Assembly: GCA_030867875.1 (NCBI GenBank) | Contig: JAOWCC010000577.1 | Coordinates: 72,969,012 to 73,033,011 of the forward strand | DNA from: Actinernus sp. WN-2022 | Lineage: Eukaryota; Cnidaria; Anthozoa; Actiniaria; Actinernidae | DNA length: 64,000 bases | Direction of reading: 5' to 3' | In this document: positions 31,682 through 42,835 of the stretch, one piece after another | How positions within the stretch are numbered: the stretch's first letter is position 1 | Layout of the letters: each line of letters opens with the position of its first letter | The notes under the pieces: generated by a model | What the model saw: the letters and a program-made list of their open reading frames with translations, nothing else | Database searches by the model: none | What the model was told of the DNA's origin: nothing | Translations under genes and position numbers: made by a program

Positions 31682-31904
31682 GGGCTTGTTCGATTGACCG
31701 TATTCCGGAATAAGAATAGATGGAATAATATCTGGAAATCACTGGTTCAGGCACATTTTGCACTATAAAAACTACTAACGTTTGCTGAAATGTGATATTC
31801 AGGATACATTTAATGTTCCAGTGACTAAAAATTTCCGATATAAGCGATATGTTGTGATCATTCTGTGTATTCTTATTCCGGAATACGGTCAATCGAACGC
31901 ACCC
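31682..31904. mobile_element. 223-bp MITE, Harbinger-like (TTA TSD)
   Basis: TTA at 31679-31681 and 31905-31907 brackets inverted ends GGGCTTGTTCGATTGACCG / CGGTCAATCGAACGCACCC followed by a long shared TATTCCGGAATAAGAATA. A 3-bp TTA/TAA duplication and these termini fit PIF/Harbinger MITEs. The paralogous sequence at 7846-7866 (CACAATTAGCC) lacks it. The right flank TATAATTA duplicates part of the target, so a longer TSD (AATTA) is an alternative. Confidence 0.8.
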
Positions 31905-32154
31905 TTATATAATTAGCCATTCTCAAGCGAAGGTTCTGGACATAATCAAGCTATGAATAGGTCGTTTATTCCACACACAATAGTAATTTAACTCATGGTG
32001 CACGCATGTTCAGAACGAGTTATTGGGTTTAGGTGGATACGAGATAATTTATTCGTCGTTTTTTTCTGTGACTCGACGACTCGCCGTTGACTTTCCGAAT
32101 GACCGTCCAAGGTTTAGAAAAGATTTGGTCATGCTGGAGAAGATGTATTGACGG

Positions 32155-32950
32155 TGCCCATCTAATGCCAGACACTGCAAACCTGGACAGACATGGTAGT
32201 GAATCCCTAACAATTACTTAGTGGTGATGACGTATCGATCAGGTAATCGGTCACGTGATTTTAAGTACATGCCAATACCTTCATCATTTCTAATGCCAGA
32301 CACTCAGTTCAAACTTGGACAGGCAGTAATGGGTCCCCACAAATCAGTTAGTGGTGATGACGTAAAGATGACGTCATCGGTTACGTGATTTTAACAACAT
32401 GCCCATATCTCCTTTATATCTAATGCCAGACAGTTCAAACTTGGACAGACATGATAGTGGATTCCCACAAATCACTTAGTAGTGATTCACTTAGTGGTGA
32501 CGAAGTAACGGTGACGTCATAGGTCACGTGGTATGAAGTACATGCCCATGTCTCCGTCATTTCTAATGCCAGCTGGCTCAAACCTGGACAGACATGATAG
32601 TGGATTGCTATCAATCACTTAGTATCGATGCCGTAACGATGACGTCATCGCCGATTACCTTTTTTAAGTACATGCCCATATCTCCTTCCTTTCTAATGCC
32701 AGACAGTTCAAACAAGGACAGGCATGGTATTGGGTTCCAGCAAATTACTTATTGGTACATGGTGATGACGTGACGATGACGTCATCGGTCACGTAATTTT
32801 AAGTCCATGCCCATATCTCCCTCATTTTTAATGCTAGCTGGCTCAAACCTAGACAGACATGGTAGTGGGTTGCTATGAATCAGTTAGTGGCGATGACGTA
32901 ACGATGACGTCATCGATTTCTAATGCCAGACGGTTCAAACTTGTTACTCG
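32155..32950. repeat. CRE-containing tandem repeat, about 130 bp x 6
   Basis: Units start TCTAATGCCAGAC at about 32160, 32289, 32419, 32562, 32694 and 32828, with a partial at 32919. Each carries GGACAGACATG, then GATGACGTAACGATGACGTC with ATCGGTCACGTGATTTT. Perfect CREB/ATF palindromes TGACGTCA occur near 32372, 32512, 32641, 32777 and 32907, usually with a CACGTG/CACGTA word 8-10 bp downstream. Each unit ends TACATGCCCATATCTCC. Non-coding; it could bind bZIP factors if accessible. Confidence 0.88.
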
Positions 32951-33394
32951 GGCCAGGCCTTTGGTCACCCGAGTCTAGGTCTGCCTTTTTTTTTATTCTC
33001 CGTCGCAAATCGTGATTCGTGCGCAATAGTCACAATCAACCAATTAGATGGCTAGCACTGTGCATGTGTACACATATTTTCTTGGAGTCAGGGATCAAGT
33101 TGGCTTTAATGCTAGCAAAGTTTCCGGCCATTCTTAGCCATTATTTTTGCTGAAATCAAAGCTTTCCTCGACTGAAATGGCAAGAAGTTGAGTTTTTCTG
33201 TTGAGTTTTTGTTTGGCTGACAGGAGTTTTACGGAATTTGGATCAAAATTTCTCACATTTGACGAAAGAAGATCTGGCGTGCACTGAAATGTATGGAATA
33301 ATTAGAACCGACATTGGTACGGTAAACACACAAAACTTACCACTACCAGCATGAAGTGTTGTGATTTATTCGTTTCACTCAAAAGTGAAAAGTA

Positions 33395-33553
33395 ATGGCT
33401 TCAAATGGAGTAGATTTCTCAGTTAATGGATCTGATATGCCAGTTTCAGCACTATCTCGCCATTCTCGGTCAGGAGTACTTTCAAAATCAAAAATTCGGG
33501 AACGGAAATTGATCGCAGATATGACAATCTTCTCTTCGAACTATAAAAGATAA
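33395..33553 (+). pseudogene. Retroelement gag-like N-terminal fragment (tentative)
   Basis: 52 codons: MASNGVDFSVNGSDMPVSAL, then SRHSRSGVLSKSKIRERKLI, then a stop. The Ser-rich start followed by a basic RSK-RERK segment resembles the N-termini of polyproteins of coral LTR retroelements (BEL/Pao type) as I recall them. The downstream Glu-rich helix is missing, so this would be a truncated relic. Weak evidence. Confidence 0.3.
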
Positions 33554-33668
33554 ATGACCTCAATGATCCAGATACCGAGTGGATTAATCGAATTTTTCTT
33601 TGTGGCCTGATGTTATAAATTTCTGCAAGACGTGGGAATAAACACTGGCACTACTACATCAGTGTATT

Positions 33669-35330
33669 ATGAAAATGGTGGTTGAAAATACAGATGATAT
33701 GGAAATTATTAGACAATTATTAAGTCCTGCATCTTACTCAAAAAGCCATTGTATTTCATTCAACAGCACCCAAGTTTATTATAATTCTAAAGATCCTCAG
33801 GGAACTATTATTGAAAAAAGTTATATTAAACTACATACTGAATTGAAAGAACTTGTGGCTGAAAATATGTGCAGAGCTATTCAATCATTCCTTTGCAACT
33901 GGCATCTTTCCGTGCTCCTGGAAGCAATCTTTTATTTCACCTATCCCTAAAACGCCTGTCAAATCGGAAAGCGACCTTCGTCCTATATTACTAACCGCCT
34001 GCCTCGCAAATCTTCATGAAGAATACGAGGTCAAATGGTTATTGGAGGATATTGGTGTAAAAATCGACTTACACCAGTTTGGTTGCCTTAACTGGGCTTA
34101 TCCATGCACGTCTCTCTGCCTTATTGACCCCCTTTATTTCTGGCTTCAATCGCTCGACTGACCTGGTCAATACATCGTCACCTGATTCTTAGACTTCGCA
34201 TGCATTGATCAAACCATACTAATACGGAAGCTAATTGACTTAGGTGTTCGTCTCTCTCTTATCACTGTATTGTTTCTAAATGGCTTCCCATATCGGCTGG
34301 TGTTTCCCAAGAACAAAATTAGGGCCGATCTTATTCTTGTTAACGGTCAACGATTTAGGTATTTCTTCTCCGTTAAATTGTTCTTACTGGAAGTACGTAG
34401 ATTATATCACACTCTCAACAACCCTTTCCAGGGATGAGCCTTCCCATCTACAGGACGACCTTGACCGGATTCCCAGTTGGGCCTCCAACAATAACATGCT
34501 ACTCAACCCGAAGAAGTGTAAAGTCATGCGACTTTGTTTCTTCAAAGATCAGTCTCCATCTGTCGAGTACTGACGACAAACCCCTGGACATCGTTACGAC
34601 GCATGAAGTGCTTGGCCTAACTCTGCAGTCAGACTCGAAACGGAGTGCACATCTTGATACAATCGTATCCAAAGCATGCAAGCGCTTATATATCTTGCGA
34701 GTCCTTAAACGACCTGGCGTCCCTACCAGTGATCTTGTCTCCGTTTATACCACCCTTATCCGCCCTGTTCTTGAATACTCCTGCACTGTTTGTCATTTTG
34801 CTCTTCCTCGATATCTCAGCGATAGGATTGAGCCAATCCAGAAGAGGGCTCTGAGGATACTTTTTCCATCTTATTCCTACTCGTTTGCTCTCACCACTCT
34901 CTCATCCCTCCGTTCAGCCTTGTGTGATAAGGCTTTCACAAAGTTTATCAGTCAGTCAAACCCGCGCTTTCTTCTTCTCTTGCCACCCATGCGCCGCGCT
35001 GCAAGAGCTGTAGCCTGTTTAACGCGCAATATTAACTGCTTTACACTTCCCAAAGTGCGCACCAACCATGCGCTTTATATTATATACTAATTAATTACCG
35101 GGTTCGTTACCTTTTGTATGCATATATATTTCGGATCTTTGTATAAATTTATATATTATTAATCTTCATTATACATTACAGATTTTGTAAATATAACTTA
35201 TATGTATTTATCGTATCTTATATCGTAACTTCCGCTTTTTGATCTTCAATTAAGCTTGTTAATATATCGGTTTTCAATTCTTGTAATTGCTAAGGTATAT
35301 AATTTTATAAACCATTTATTATTATTATTA
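33669..35330 (+). mobile_element. LINE remnant with multiple frameshifts
   Basis: Frames in order resemble RT: FPCSWKQSFISPIPKTPVKS and SDLRPILLTACLANLHEE (33880-34020), then LGPILFLLTVNDLGISS (34325-34375), a YVDY in place of the catalytic YADD (near 34395), NNNMLLNPKKCKVMRLCF (34490-34550), and the C-terminal EVLGLTLQSDSKRSAHLDTI to PRYLSDRIEPIQKRALRILF (34600-34860). The 3' UTR ends in (ATT)n near 35317-35330, immediately before the 54-bp minisatellite. Loss of YADD and several frame changes make it inactive. Confidence 0.85.
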
Positions 35331-35335
35331 TACGT

Positions 35336-35998
35336 AAACTGGTTAGCGTCAAGTGAGTGCGCACTTAATAAGGAGTGGTACAGATAGGTGAACTGGTTAG
35401 CGTCAAGTGAGTGTGTGTACTGAATAAGGAGTGGTATAGATACGTGAACTGGTTAACGTCAAGTGAGTGCGCACTGAATAAGGAGTGGTAGAGATACGTG
35501 AACTGGTTAGCGTCAAGTGAATGTGTACTGACTAAGGAGTGGTACAGATACGTGAACTGGTTAGCGTCAAGTGAATGTGTACTGACTAAGGAGTGGTACA
35601 GATACGTGAACTGGTTAGCATCAAGTGAATGTGTATTGACTAAGGAGTGGTACAGATACGTGAACTGGTTAGCGTCAAGTGAATGTGTATTGACTAAGGA
35701 GTGGTACAGATACGTGAACTGGTTAGCGTCAAGTGAATGTGTACTGACTAAGGAGAGGTACAGATACGTGAACTGGTTAGCGTCAAGTGAATGTGTACTA
35801 ACTAAAGAGTGGTACAGATACGTGAACTGGTTAGCGTCAAGTGCATGAATGTGTATTGACTAAGGAGTGGTACAGATACGTGAACTGGTTAGCGTCAAGT
35901 GAGTGTGTGTACCTAATAAGGAGTGGTACAGATACGTGAACTCGTTAGCGTCAAGTGAATGTGTACTGACTAAGGAGTGGTATAGATACGTAAACCGG
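35336..35998. repeat. 54-bp tandem minisatellite, about 12 copies
   Basis: Unit GTGAACTGGTTAGCGTCAAG then TGAATGTGTACTGACTAAGG then AGTGGTACAGATAC. 54 is divisible by three, so a plus-strand frame (35498-35848, 18-residue repeat YVNWLASSECVLTKEWYR) and minus frames stay open. First and last units are most diverged (GAGTGCGCACTTAATAAGG). Considered non-coding. Confidence 0.9.
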
Positions 35999-36155
35999 TG
36001 TGAAAGCCGAACATACCAACGTATATATCTATACCCATGGAAATACATTTTTAAACTTGGTGAAAGCTTCTATGAATTCATGGTGTGATCTTTATAGGGT
36101 TTAGCATATTTCACACATATTGCACGTTTATATCATATTTCACACCAAGAGAGCA

Positions 36156-36262
36156 GACTATCACGGGGAGTGAGACCCCAACTATGGGAGGTCGGTTCCC
36201 TTAGGTGATGCATCACCTAAGATAACCCATCTCCCATATTGGGGTCTCTCCCCATGATAGTC
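36156..36262. repeat. 107-bp near-perfect palindrome
   Basis: Left arm GACTATCACGGGGAGTGAGA...CTTAGGTGATG meets right arm CATCACCTAAG...GGGGTCTCTCCCCATGATAGTC with no spacer (centre TGATGCATCA at 36206-36215). The half-copy at 38786-38880 continues outward on one side (GCTAAAAATAAAT), matching the reverse complement of 36263-36300. The DNA looks like a MITE dimerised head to head. Confidence 0.85.
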
Positions 36263-36494
36263 TAGGCCGATTTATTTTTAGCCTGCATGCATAGTTGATA
36301 ACTTTAAAAAGGACCAACAGAGGAAGTAGAAGGACCGGATCACCTTGGCGGGATCTAATCTGCAAAATTGTAGGACCGATGCAAGTCTGGACCGATAGGA
36401 CCGATGAAAGTCCGATTTGTACGGTTTGGGAATAATTGTTTAAATTTTGTATCATGTATTTATATACGCCATGTATGCAGGTATGATATAACTC

Positions 36495-36742
36495 AAGAAG
36501 AGTTAGACTGAGCAGTTAGAAACTACTGGTCTGCCCTGGTCGGCTACTGCTAAAACCCTAGGTGTCAACAGGACAACGTTATAGAATTGGTATGAATACC
36601 AAAGAAGGAGCTGCATGTTCTGATATCTCAGATTTGGACCTGGATTTCATACTGAGAAACAAACTATGCTGGAGAAACGTATGTGCAGGGAAGTCTAAGG
36701 TGTAGATATATATAGATGGAAAGTCAGAGAAAGGCTGCAGGT
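36495..36742 (+). pseudogene. Integrase-type transposase relic (HTH plus downstream exon)
   Basis: Frames in succession read WSATAKTLGVNRTTL (a helix-turn-helix-like segment), WYEYQ, then ISDLDLDFILRN, then YAGETYVQGSLRCR, then VDIYRWKVRERLQ ending at a splice-donor-like CAG|GTATGT (36738). This order resembles the region before the DDE integrase core in cnidarian integrase-core transposon proteins. At least three frameshifts and stops make it a pseudogene. Confidence 0.5.
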
Positions 36743-37817
36743 ATGTTATTAAAGTATTAATTTTAGGGCGATCATGCAAATTTCGCATATTAAAATGAAT
36801 TTAATGGTGTCTGTGATGTTGAAAGTCCTCCTGTACTGAACCTGTAGTTCTATATTCCTAAAACAATTACTGTCTCCCAGTACAACATCGCAAATAGAGA
36901 CCTATACATTAAACTAATGCACCCATCAATGTTAAGGCGCACGGGGAGGGGGGAGGGGTATTTTTTCTGTTCAAATGCGCCACCCAGGGAATTGTTCATT
37001 AATCAAAAGAGTATTGTAAATGAAGATACAATAAATTATCTAAAACCTGATGGGTCGCTGATACAATAATTGTCCTTAAATTTCAGAGCTTCTTTGTTAT
37101 TTAAATTCGAATTTTGCCGGCCTTTCACTTACCATTTACCTTTTTTTCACACTATTTACAGGATATACTTACAAAGCATGAGTTACAAGTATAATAATAG
37201 AGAAGAAAATAAGGAAAGAAAAAAAGGGAGCTTTACAGGAATTGTGTGTAGTGGTCAAAGCTTTCGGGTTGACCACTACCTGTGAAGCGTATAGAGAGGA
37301 CAAGCTCATGTGGAAATAGAAAATATAATGATCGAGGAATAATTAGCAATAGTACAATTATAGCTTAAATATATTTACATGTGTTATATACTTTATGAAA
37401 TGAAGTGTAGCAATAGACGTTTTTACCTTGGCTCAGTGTTGTCCCATTTCAAATATATCGGGAATAGTATTCTTTGTTCGAAGTAATTGCCATATGAATG
37501 TATTTTCTCATGTACGATGCACGAGCGGAAAACGAGTGCATTAGCAGCTTTTCAATACCTCGAAAGTGCATTATTTTGTTATAGAACAAGGAAACCATCT
37601 TTCATTTGTTTTATAATATAAACTCCAATATAGATGAAGGAAATTAAGTTATCTAAGAACCCGCGTAAAAATCTAAAAGCAAACTGACAACAGAGAAAAC
37701 CCCATTTTAATTACTTGATTTGTTTACAACATTTTTCGTCGCTGATTGGTTCAATTGTGACAGCTTGACATTGACGATCTAAAAGCTCGTTTCTTATTTG
37801 ATGATGGAACTTGCTAT
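36743..37817. other. No gene recognised
   Basis: AT-rich sequence; short ORF 37070-37285 ends in a Lys/Glu-rich low-complexity stretch. TTGTGTGTAGTGGTCAAAG and its near-complement GTGGTCAAAG/GGTTGACCACTACC at 37245-37280 form a small inverted repeat. Confidence 0.4.
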
Positions 37818-37820
37818 TAA

Positions 37821-38003
37821 AGGCTGGTTCACACTTGCGACATAAGCATAATCATAATAACATACGCAAGCGCAAATTGTACTTCATGGTTAGTTAACCC
37901 CTTCATACTTGAGTAGAACAAAGCATTCATCCAACCTTAAAGTACAATCTGCGCTTGCGTATGTCCTTCTGCTTATGCTTATTCTGCAAGTGTGAACCAG
38001 CCT
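37821..38003. mobile_element. 183-bp MITE, Harbinger-like (TAA TSD)
   Basis: TAA at 37818-37820 and 38004-38006. Inverted ends AGGCTGGTTCACACTTGC and GCAAGTGTGAACCAGCCT continue inward to about 60 bp (ATAAGCATAA, CATACGCAAGCGCA). Three-base TAA duplication and no ORF fit a PIF/Harbinger MITE. Confidence 0.82.
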
Positions 38004-38785
38004 TAAGAATAGAATGTGTCAATCGATAAAAGTGAAAGACAGAGCTGTATATATAATTGTCATCTGGTCAAAGCTGTTGCTTGAAACAAAGTGCAATTTC
38101 TGGTCAGCACAGTAGACTGGTTAATTCCCATTTTGTGGTCGCTAGCTTTAGTCCAGTTTAGAGTACGAAGCCGATGCTAAATTCTCTCGCCGATCATTTT
38201 CTTTTAGTTTTGGGAAGGGACTTTCATTTTCCTCTTCTTCAATACACCATAACAAAGTCGCGCGGACATGTTTTCTTCCCTGTCTCTGAAATTATCTCCG
38301 TCATCTTATATATACTCGCGAAAAACAATCGTCGATACGTTTCGTGTTGAGTTTTTCTTTAACGTGCATTTATAAAAAAAATCAAGCAAGTTGATCATCC
38401 AATCAAATCGCACGTTCTTAGGATGATCCCATGATTTTTATTATAACAAGAAATAAAAGAAATTATGCCCAAGAGGACGGTCATGTGATTTTAAAAATTA
38501 AATTAATTATTAAATTATTAAAATAAATTATTGATCAATGCCACTCGTAATTTGAAATTATCGTAAACAGACGCTAACAATTCGCTAAAGAAATTAGAAA
38601 TAGAACCTATAATATCGTAAATAATCGTACACAATATGAATCTGTAGAATTACACTGTCGTGAAAGTAAACAAATTGTGAATGCTTTGGTTATAGTAAAA
38701 CACTGAATGCATTCTTCTGCTCTCGCCGCCCACCGATCCATTCCGACTCGTGACACCAACAACCAATTGGATAGAGTGGTAAAAA

Positions 38786-38880
38786 TAGTCCAACTAATTT
38801 ATGCAAGCTAAAAATAAATGGTGCTGACTATCATGGGGAGAGACCCCAATATGGGAGATCGGTTCTCTTAGGTGATGGTC
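38786..38880. repeat. Half-copy of the 36-kb palindrome element
   Basis: GCTAAAAATAAAT then GACTATCATGGGGAGAGACC...CTTAGGTGATG, matching the reverse complement of 36211-36300. Only one arm is present, followed by unrelated GTCTCTTGATG. Confidence 0.8.
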
Positions 38881-40200
38881 TCTTGATGTGGACTAAGGTT
38901 CATAAAATCAGAAGATACACTGAGCGTAGTTTGTTGGGATGCCGGTATTTCTCTAAAAACCAGTAAGTGGATGACTTTCTTGGTTTGTATGTTATATTTG
39001 TTTATAACGTGTTTGTTGACAGAAGTTTGTTTGTTCCGATTGGCTTTGTTCCGATTGGAGTTGTAAGAGGAATTTAACAGAACGCGGCCGGCAGTCCTTT
39101 GTTACAGATTTCAGATTTCTTTATTTTCCACTCTATTTACTACACGGATAATTACAATTTCATAGAGTATCATAAACATTTAGGAGGAGGATACATAAAA
39201 GGTAGCATTAAATCTTGGTACAGTAACAGGAGGATAGTGTGCAATGGTTAAAGGAGCCGAAGTCTTCGAGTTACTGCCACAGGAGAAAGAAAAATACAGA
39301 TATAAAACAACAACAACAACAATCAGATTTATTTACCCTGATGACTAGAGTTAATACAATTAAATAAGAAGAAATATAAATACTAAGGGGGGTGCTGGCT
39401 TCCTGAAATAACCATATAGGGTTAAGGAACCAGGAAGATACAAGATATATAGAACTGCGGTTGACTTAAACCTTATACATAGCCATTGCTCTTGTATATA
39501 TTCTGTATGTGCGTCTTGGAGCGATGTTCTCGAATGTAATTAGCACATATATTAGTAGATTTATTATAACGGTAAACGAGTGTATATTCTATTTTTAACT
39601 GTAGGGCATTTTTGTAATAGATTTCTCGTATTTGTTTTTATATATTAGATGTAATTAGTAGACAAATTTTAACTAGCATTAATATTTGATAGTAGATTTA
39701 TCATAATTGTCCTTATACATATGAACACGTGCGCGTTTTAACGAGTTTTTTAACTCCTAGGCGTTATATGTGTAGAAATAAATGATGGATGGATGGATGA
39801 ATGAATGGTGGATGAATTAATTGATTGATTGATTGATTAATTGATTAATTGATTAATTATGATTGATTGATTGGTCGATTAAGCCTCGATAGCTCCTATT
39901 GGGTTTAGCGAGATTAACTAGGAAAGAATAAATTATATAAGATACGGCCAAAGTTATATAGCGAATATATTAAACTAATTAACTAATAATAATATTATTA
40001 AGAAACACTAATATCTAACACATAACTAGGGCAATTGTGATTTGAGAAGATACATTTTAGTAGTGCTTTGCCATTGGGTTATAAATTTACGTTGTATATC
40101 AGCTTTGCTGTAGTCTTCGGATTTTCATTCTTATACATTTTACAGTGTTTCTTAAACTGAGAGTAGCTTAGACACTGAGAGTAGCTTAGACATTTCTGTG
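38881..40200. other. LINE-like 3' tail and microsatellites; no gene
   Basis: 39300-39780 has the AT-rich character of a LINE 3' UTR, ending AAATAAATGATGGATGG at about 39777. (ATGG)n/(ATTG)n microsatellites follow at 39780-39870. 40099-40135 repeats the CAGCTTTGCTGTAGTCTTCG word of 9106. No coding sequence. Confidence 0.4.
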
Positions 40201-40239
40201 GGGATTGATTGCAAAACCATGTTTTGTTTAATTCAACTA

Positions 40240-40715
40240 CACGGCCAACTACGGCAACTACACCAACAACACATATCACGGCAACTATATCAACTACACG
40301 TACCACGGAAACTACACCAACTACGGCAACTACACCAACTACACCTACCACGGAAACTACACCAACTACACCTACCAGGGCAACTACACCAACCGTACAC
40401 CTATCACGGAAACTACACCAACTACACCTACCAGGGCAACTACACCAACTACACCTACCACGGAAACTACACCAACTACACCTACCAGGGCAACTACACC
40501 AACCGTACACCTATCACGGAAACTACACCAACTACACCTACCAGGGCAACTACACCAACCGTACACCTATCACGGAAACTACACCAACTACACCTACCAG
40601 GGAAACTACACCTACCGTACACCTATCACGGAAATTACACCAACTACACCTACCAGGGAAACTACACCTACCGTACACCTATCACGGAAATTACACCAAC
40701 TACACCTACCAGGAA
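40240..40715. repeat. Thr/Pro-type minisatellite (CAACTACACC repeat)
   Basis: Built of CAACTACACCTACCA-GG and CGTACACCTATCACGGAAA words with a higher-order period near 60 bp. One plus frame (40209-40847) would encode Thr-Pro-rich mucin-like sequence (TTPTTPTRETTPT); another gives NYTNYTYQGNYTN. Frame shifts between units, the absence of flanking coding exons and the simple-sequence nature argue against a gene, though a mucin-like exon cannot be excluded. Confidence 0.75.
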
Positions 40716-40894
40716 CCCATAACTAGGAGCGTCCATATCTCCTTGATCGATCATCACAGCCTTTTTACAAGTTGGGCTATTTTTAGATTATTTTCCTCGC
40801 CAATTGGTAGATTGCACCGTGGCGGGACCGAAAAGATACCTCATTAGCTACTTTTGTTATACTAAACAACATGGATGCTACGCTTTTGTGATTT

Positions 40895-41035
40895 GATTCC
40901 CTACACCTACCACAAAAACTACACCAACTACGGCAACTAAACCAACTACACCTACCACGGCAACTACTAACACCACACCTACCACGGCAACTACACCAAC
41001 TTCACCAACTACGAGAACTATGGCAACTTGTTCAT
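40895..41035. repeat. Second block of the CAACTACACC repeat
   Basis: Same words as 40240-40715 (ACACCAACTACGGCAACTA), separated by 180 bp of unrelated sequence. Confidence 0.7.
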
Positions 41036-42076
41036 GATATTTCACAGTCTATATCAGGAGCCTGTTACAATCCTGTCTCTATATATTTCGTGACGGTAGT
41101 CATAAATCCATAATGTCACGACCTTTATTATAGAAACTCATAATAGCCGTGCGGCCGCAGGGTATGTCTGCATTTTGCTCAGTTCTCAAATTCCAATGGT
41201 AAGCCAACCGTGATTTGACGAATTGAACTGATTCAAGTTTCTCTTGGAGATGACCCTAAGCGTTCATAAATATCTGTAAACAAATCGATCTCAAGGAGCA
41301 AACAATTCAGCTTGGATTGAAGTGATCACGTTTGTCGTCGCTGATAGTTCCAACTTTGATTACACGTCAGGCAAGTTATTCTAGATCATCGTCACTGGCA
41401 AAACGAATGCGAAGAATACAGAGAACTATTGCTTATCATTCAAAGCTTTGTATCTCAAGCACTGTCTACAGTACGTTGAAGTCAGTTATGGTTTCATTTT
41501 GTAAATGGATCTGGCGAAATAGTGAAACACATTTTGGATGTCTTTATTGTGGGCAATTCAACTAATGGACACAATTGCAAGAGTGAAACCGCTTACTTAT
41601 TCAATTCAACTCAAGGTGAACTGGTATTGTTACAAATAAACTAAGACTGACAATTAAGGATAAACAACAATTGTTTCACACGAGTCAAGTCATCTTTAAT
41701 ATCATCATTTTGTCATTTTGAGATATTAATTCGACTTAAAGACTAAGCTAAAGTTGGTAGAATTCAAACCTCATCGAAGCTAAGAGGTAATATATATGTT
41801 CTGCTGTCGACGTACGACCACACGCCACGCGTGCCTGACCAGGCCGGAAACTTGACACAATATTGCGGTGACTTGAGACTGTCAATTTTTATATCTTTCA
41901 CAGTTGAGGTGTTTAATCACGAAAACGCTTCAATTAAAGGAATTGTTGCTCATAGCATAAGCTTTTATTCCATCTCGAGCCCAGACTAAGGATTTTCGAG
42001 CAAACGTGGAAAGACTGAATTCAGGTAGCTAGCTTGCTGCACATATACTAAACAACTGCATTTAAGTATCTGAAAG
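41036..42076. other. 5' region of the 252-codon ORF; no separate gene
   Basis: A 77-codon ORF at 41332-41565 has basic composition but no family features. The rest contains no repeats found elsewhere in the window. This probably includes the promoter or 5' UTR of the ORF at 42077. Confidence 0.35.
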
Positions 42077-42835
42077 ATGAAAGATCTAAACGATATAACC
42101 ACGTCGGGAGGGATGGGAAACCTAGTCACCAGTCTTCCACAGCCTATTAAGCTCTTTGAGGAAAAACTGTCACTTCTGAAGTCCCGTTCAAAACAAGGCC
42201 AGAACAATGCAAGATCCGGCAATAAAACGACTTACTTTTACGATCTTAACCAGAAACAAATAGCTGAAAACGTTCGATCGTTTTTGCCTAAAATGACATA
42301 TACTCAAAGAAATATTTCATCTTGTGTTTCTGGATGCCGAAAGAAAGAGACTAGATTTAGACAAAGAAGTAAACAAATTTCGAATGAGAACTGGACTACG
42401 GAGTCGGATGTTTCTCGAAGCCAAAAGAAAGAGACTAGAAGACAAAGAAGTAGAAAAATAGAGAATGGGAACTGGACTACGGATGCTACGGAGTCAGATG
42501 TTTCTGGAAGGCCAAAGAAAGAGGCTAGAAGACAAATAAGTAGACAAATTAGGAATGGGAACAGGACTACAGAAGCTACGGAGTCAGATGAGTTGTATTT
42601 ACCCAAGGAATTGAAGAGTAGGGGATCAAGGGAACTGTTACGGAGGAACATGAGGGCAAAGAGTTTTAAGGAGTTTTGGACGCGGTATCCGGATTCCCTT
42701 GCCGTCCAGTCCTCGGTGATCTCCAGAGATGTTGATGCCATCTCTATTGAGATTGTTAGAATGTTTAATGAGCCGCTGGACTCTTTGCCAGGCATTGAAA
42801 GGGGATTCAGTGTTAAGAAATTACACGACGTATAA
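42077..42835 (+). CDS. Uncharacterised basic protein with three internal repeats
   Basis: Uninterrupted 252-codon ORF, ATG at 42077, TAA at 42833. It is rich in Arg, Lys, Ser and Glu; no signal peptide or membrane segment. Residues 85-112, 113-142 and 143-171 are three tandem repeats of about 29 residues with the shared pattern S-x3-KKE-x-RRQxSR-x4-NGNWTT-ESD. The N-terminal third (LPQPIKLFEEKLSLLKSRSK) and the C-terminal block (SFKEFWTRYPDSLAVQSS, then VDAISIEIVRMFNEPLDSLP) are non-repetitive and look foldable. I recognise no domain; it may be a lineage-restricted intronless gene. The repeats with intact frame and mixed composition argue for real coding. No clear promoter or poly(A) signal was assigned. 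Confidence 0.6.
   Translation: MKDLNDITTSGGMGNLVTSLPQPIKLFEEKLSLLKSRSKQGQNNARSGNKTTYFYDLNQKQIAENVRSFLPKMTYTQRNISSCVSGCRKKETRFRQRSKQISNENWTTESDVSRSQKKETRRQRSRKIENGNWTTDATESDVSGRPKKEARRQISRQIRNGNRTTEATESDELYLPKELKSRGSRELLRRNMRAKSFKEFWTRYPDSLAVQSSVISRDVDAISIEIVRMFNEPLDSLPGIERGFSVKKLHDV

Noticed and set aside
32155..32950. CRISPR-like spacing of repeats
   Set aside because: Units are about 130 bp with homologous intervening DNA rather than unique spacers, and the DNA is eukaryotic.
35498..35848. 116-codon ORF YVNWLASSECVLTKEWYR repeats
   Set aside because: By-product of the 54-bp minisatellite, whose length is divisible by three.
40198..40847. Thr/Pro-rich mucin-like ORFs
   Set aside because: Simple-sequence repeat with frame changes between units and no supporting exons; kept as a repeat.
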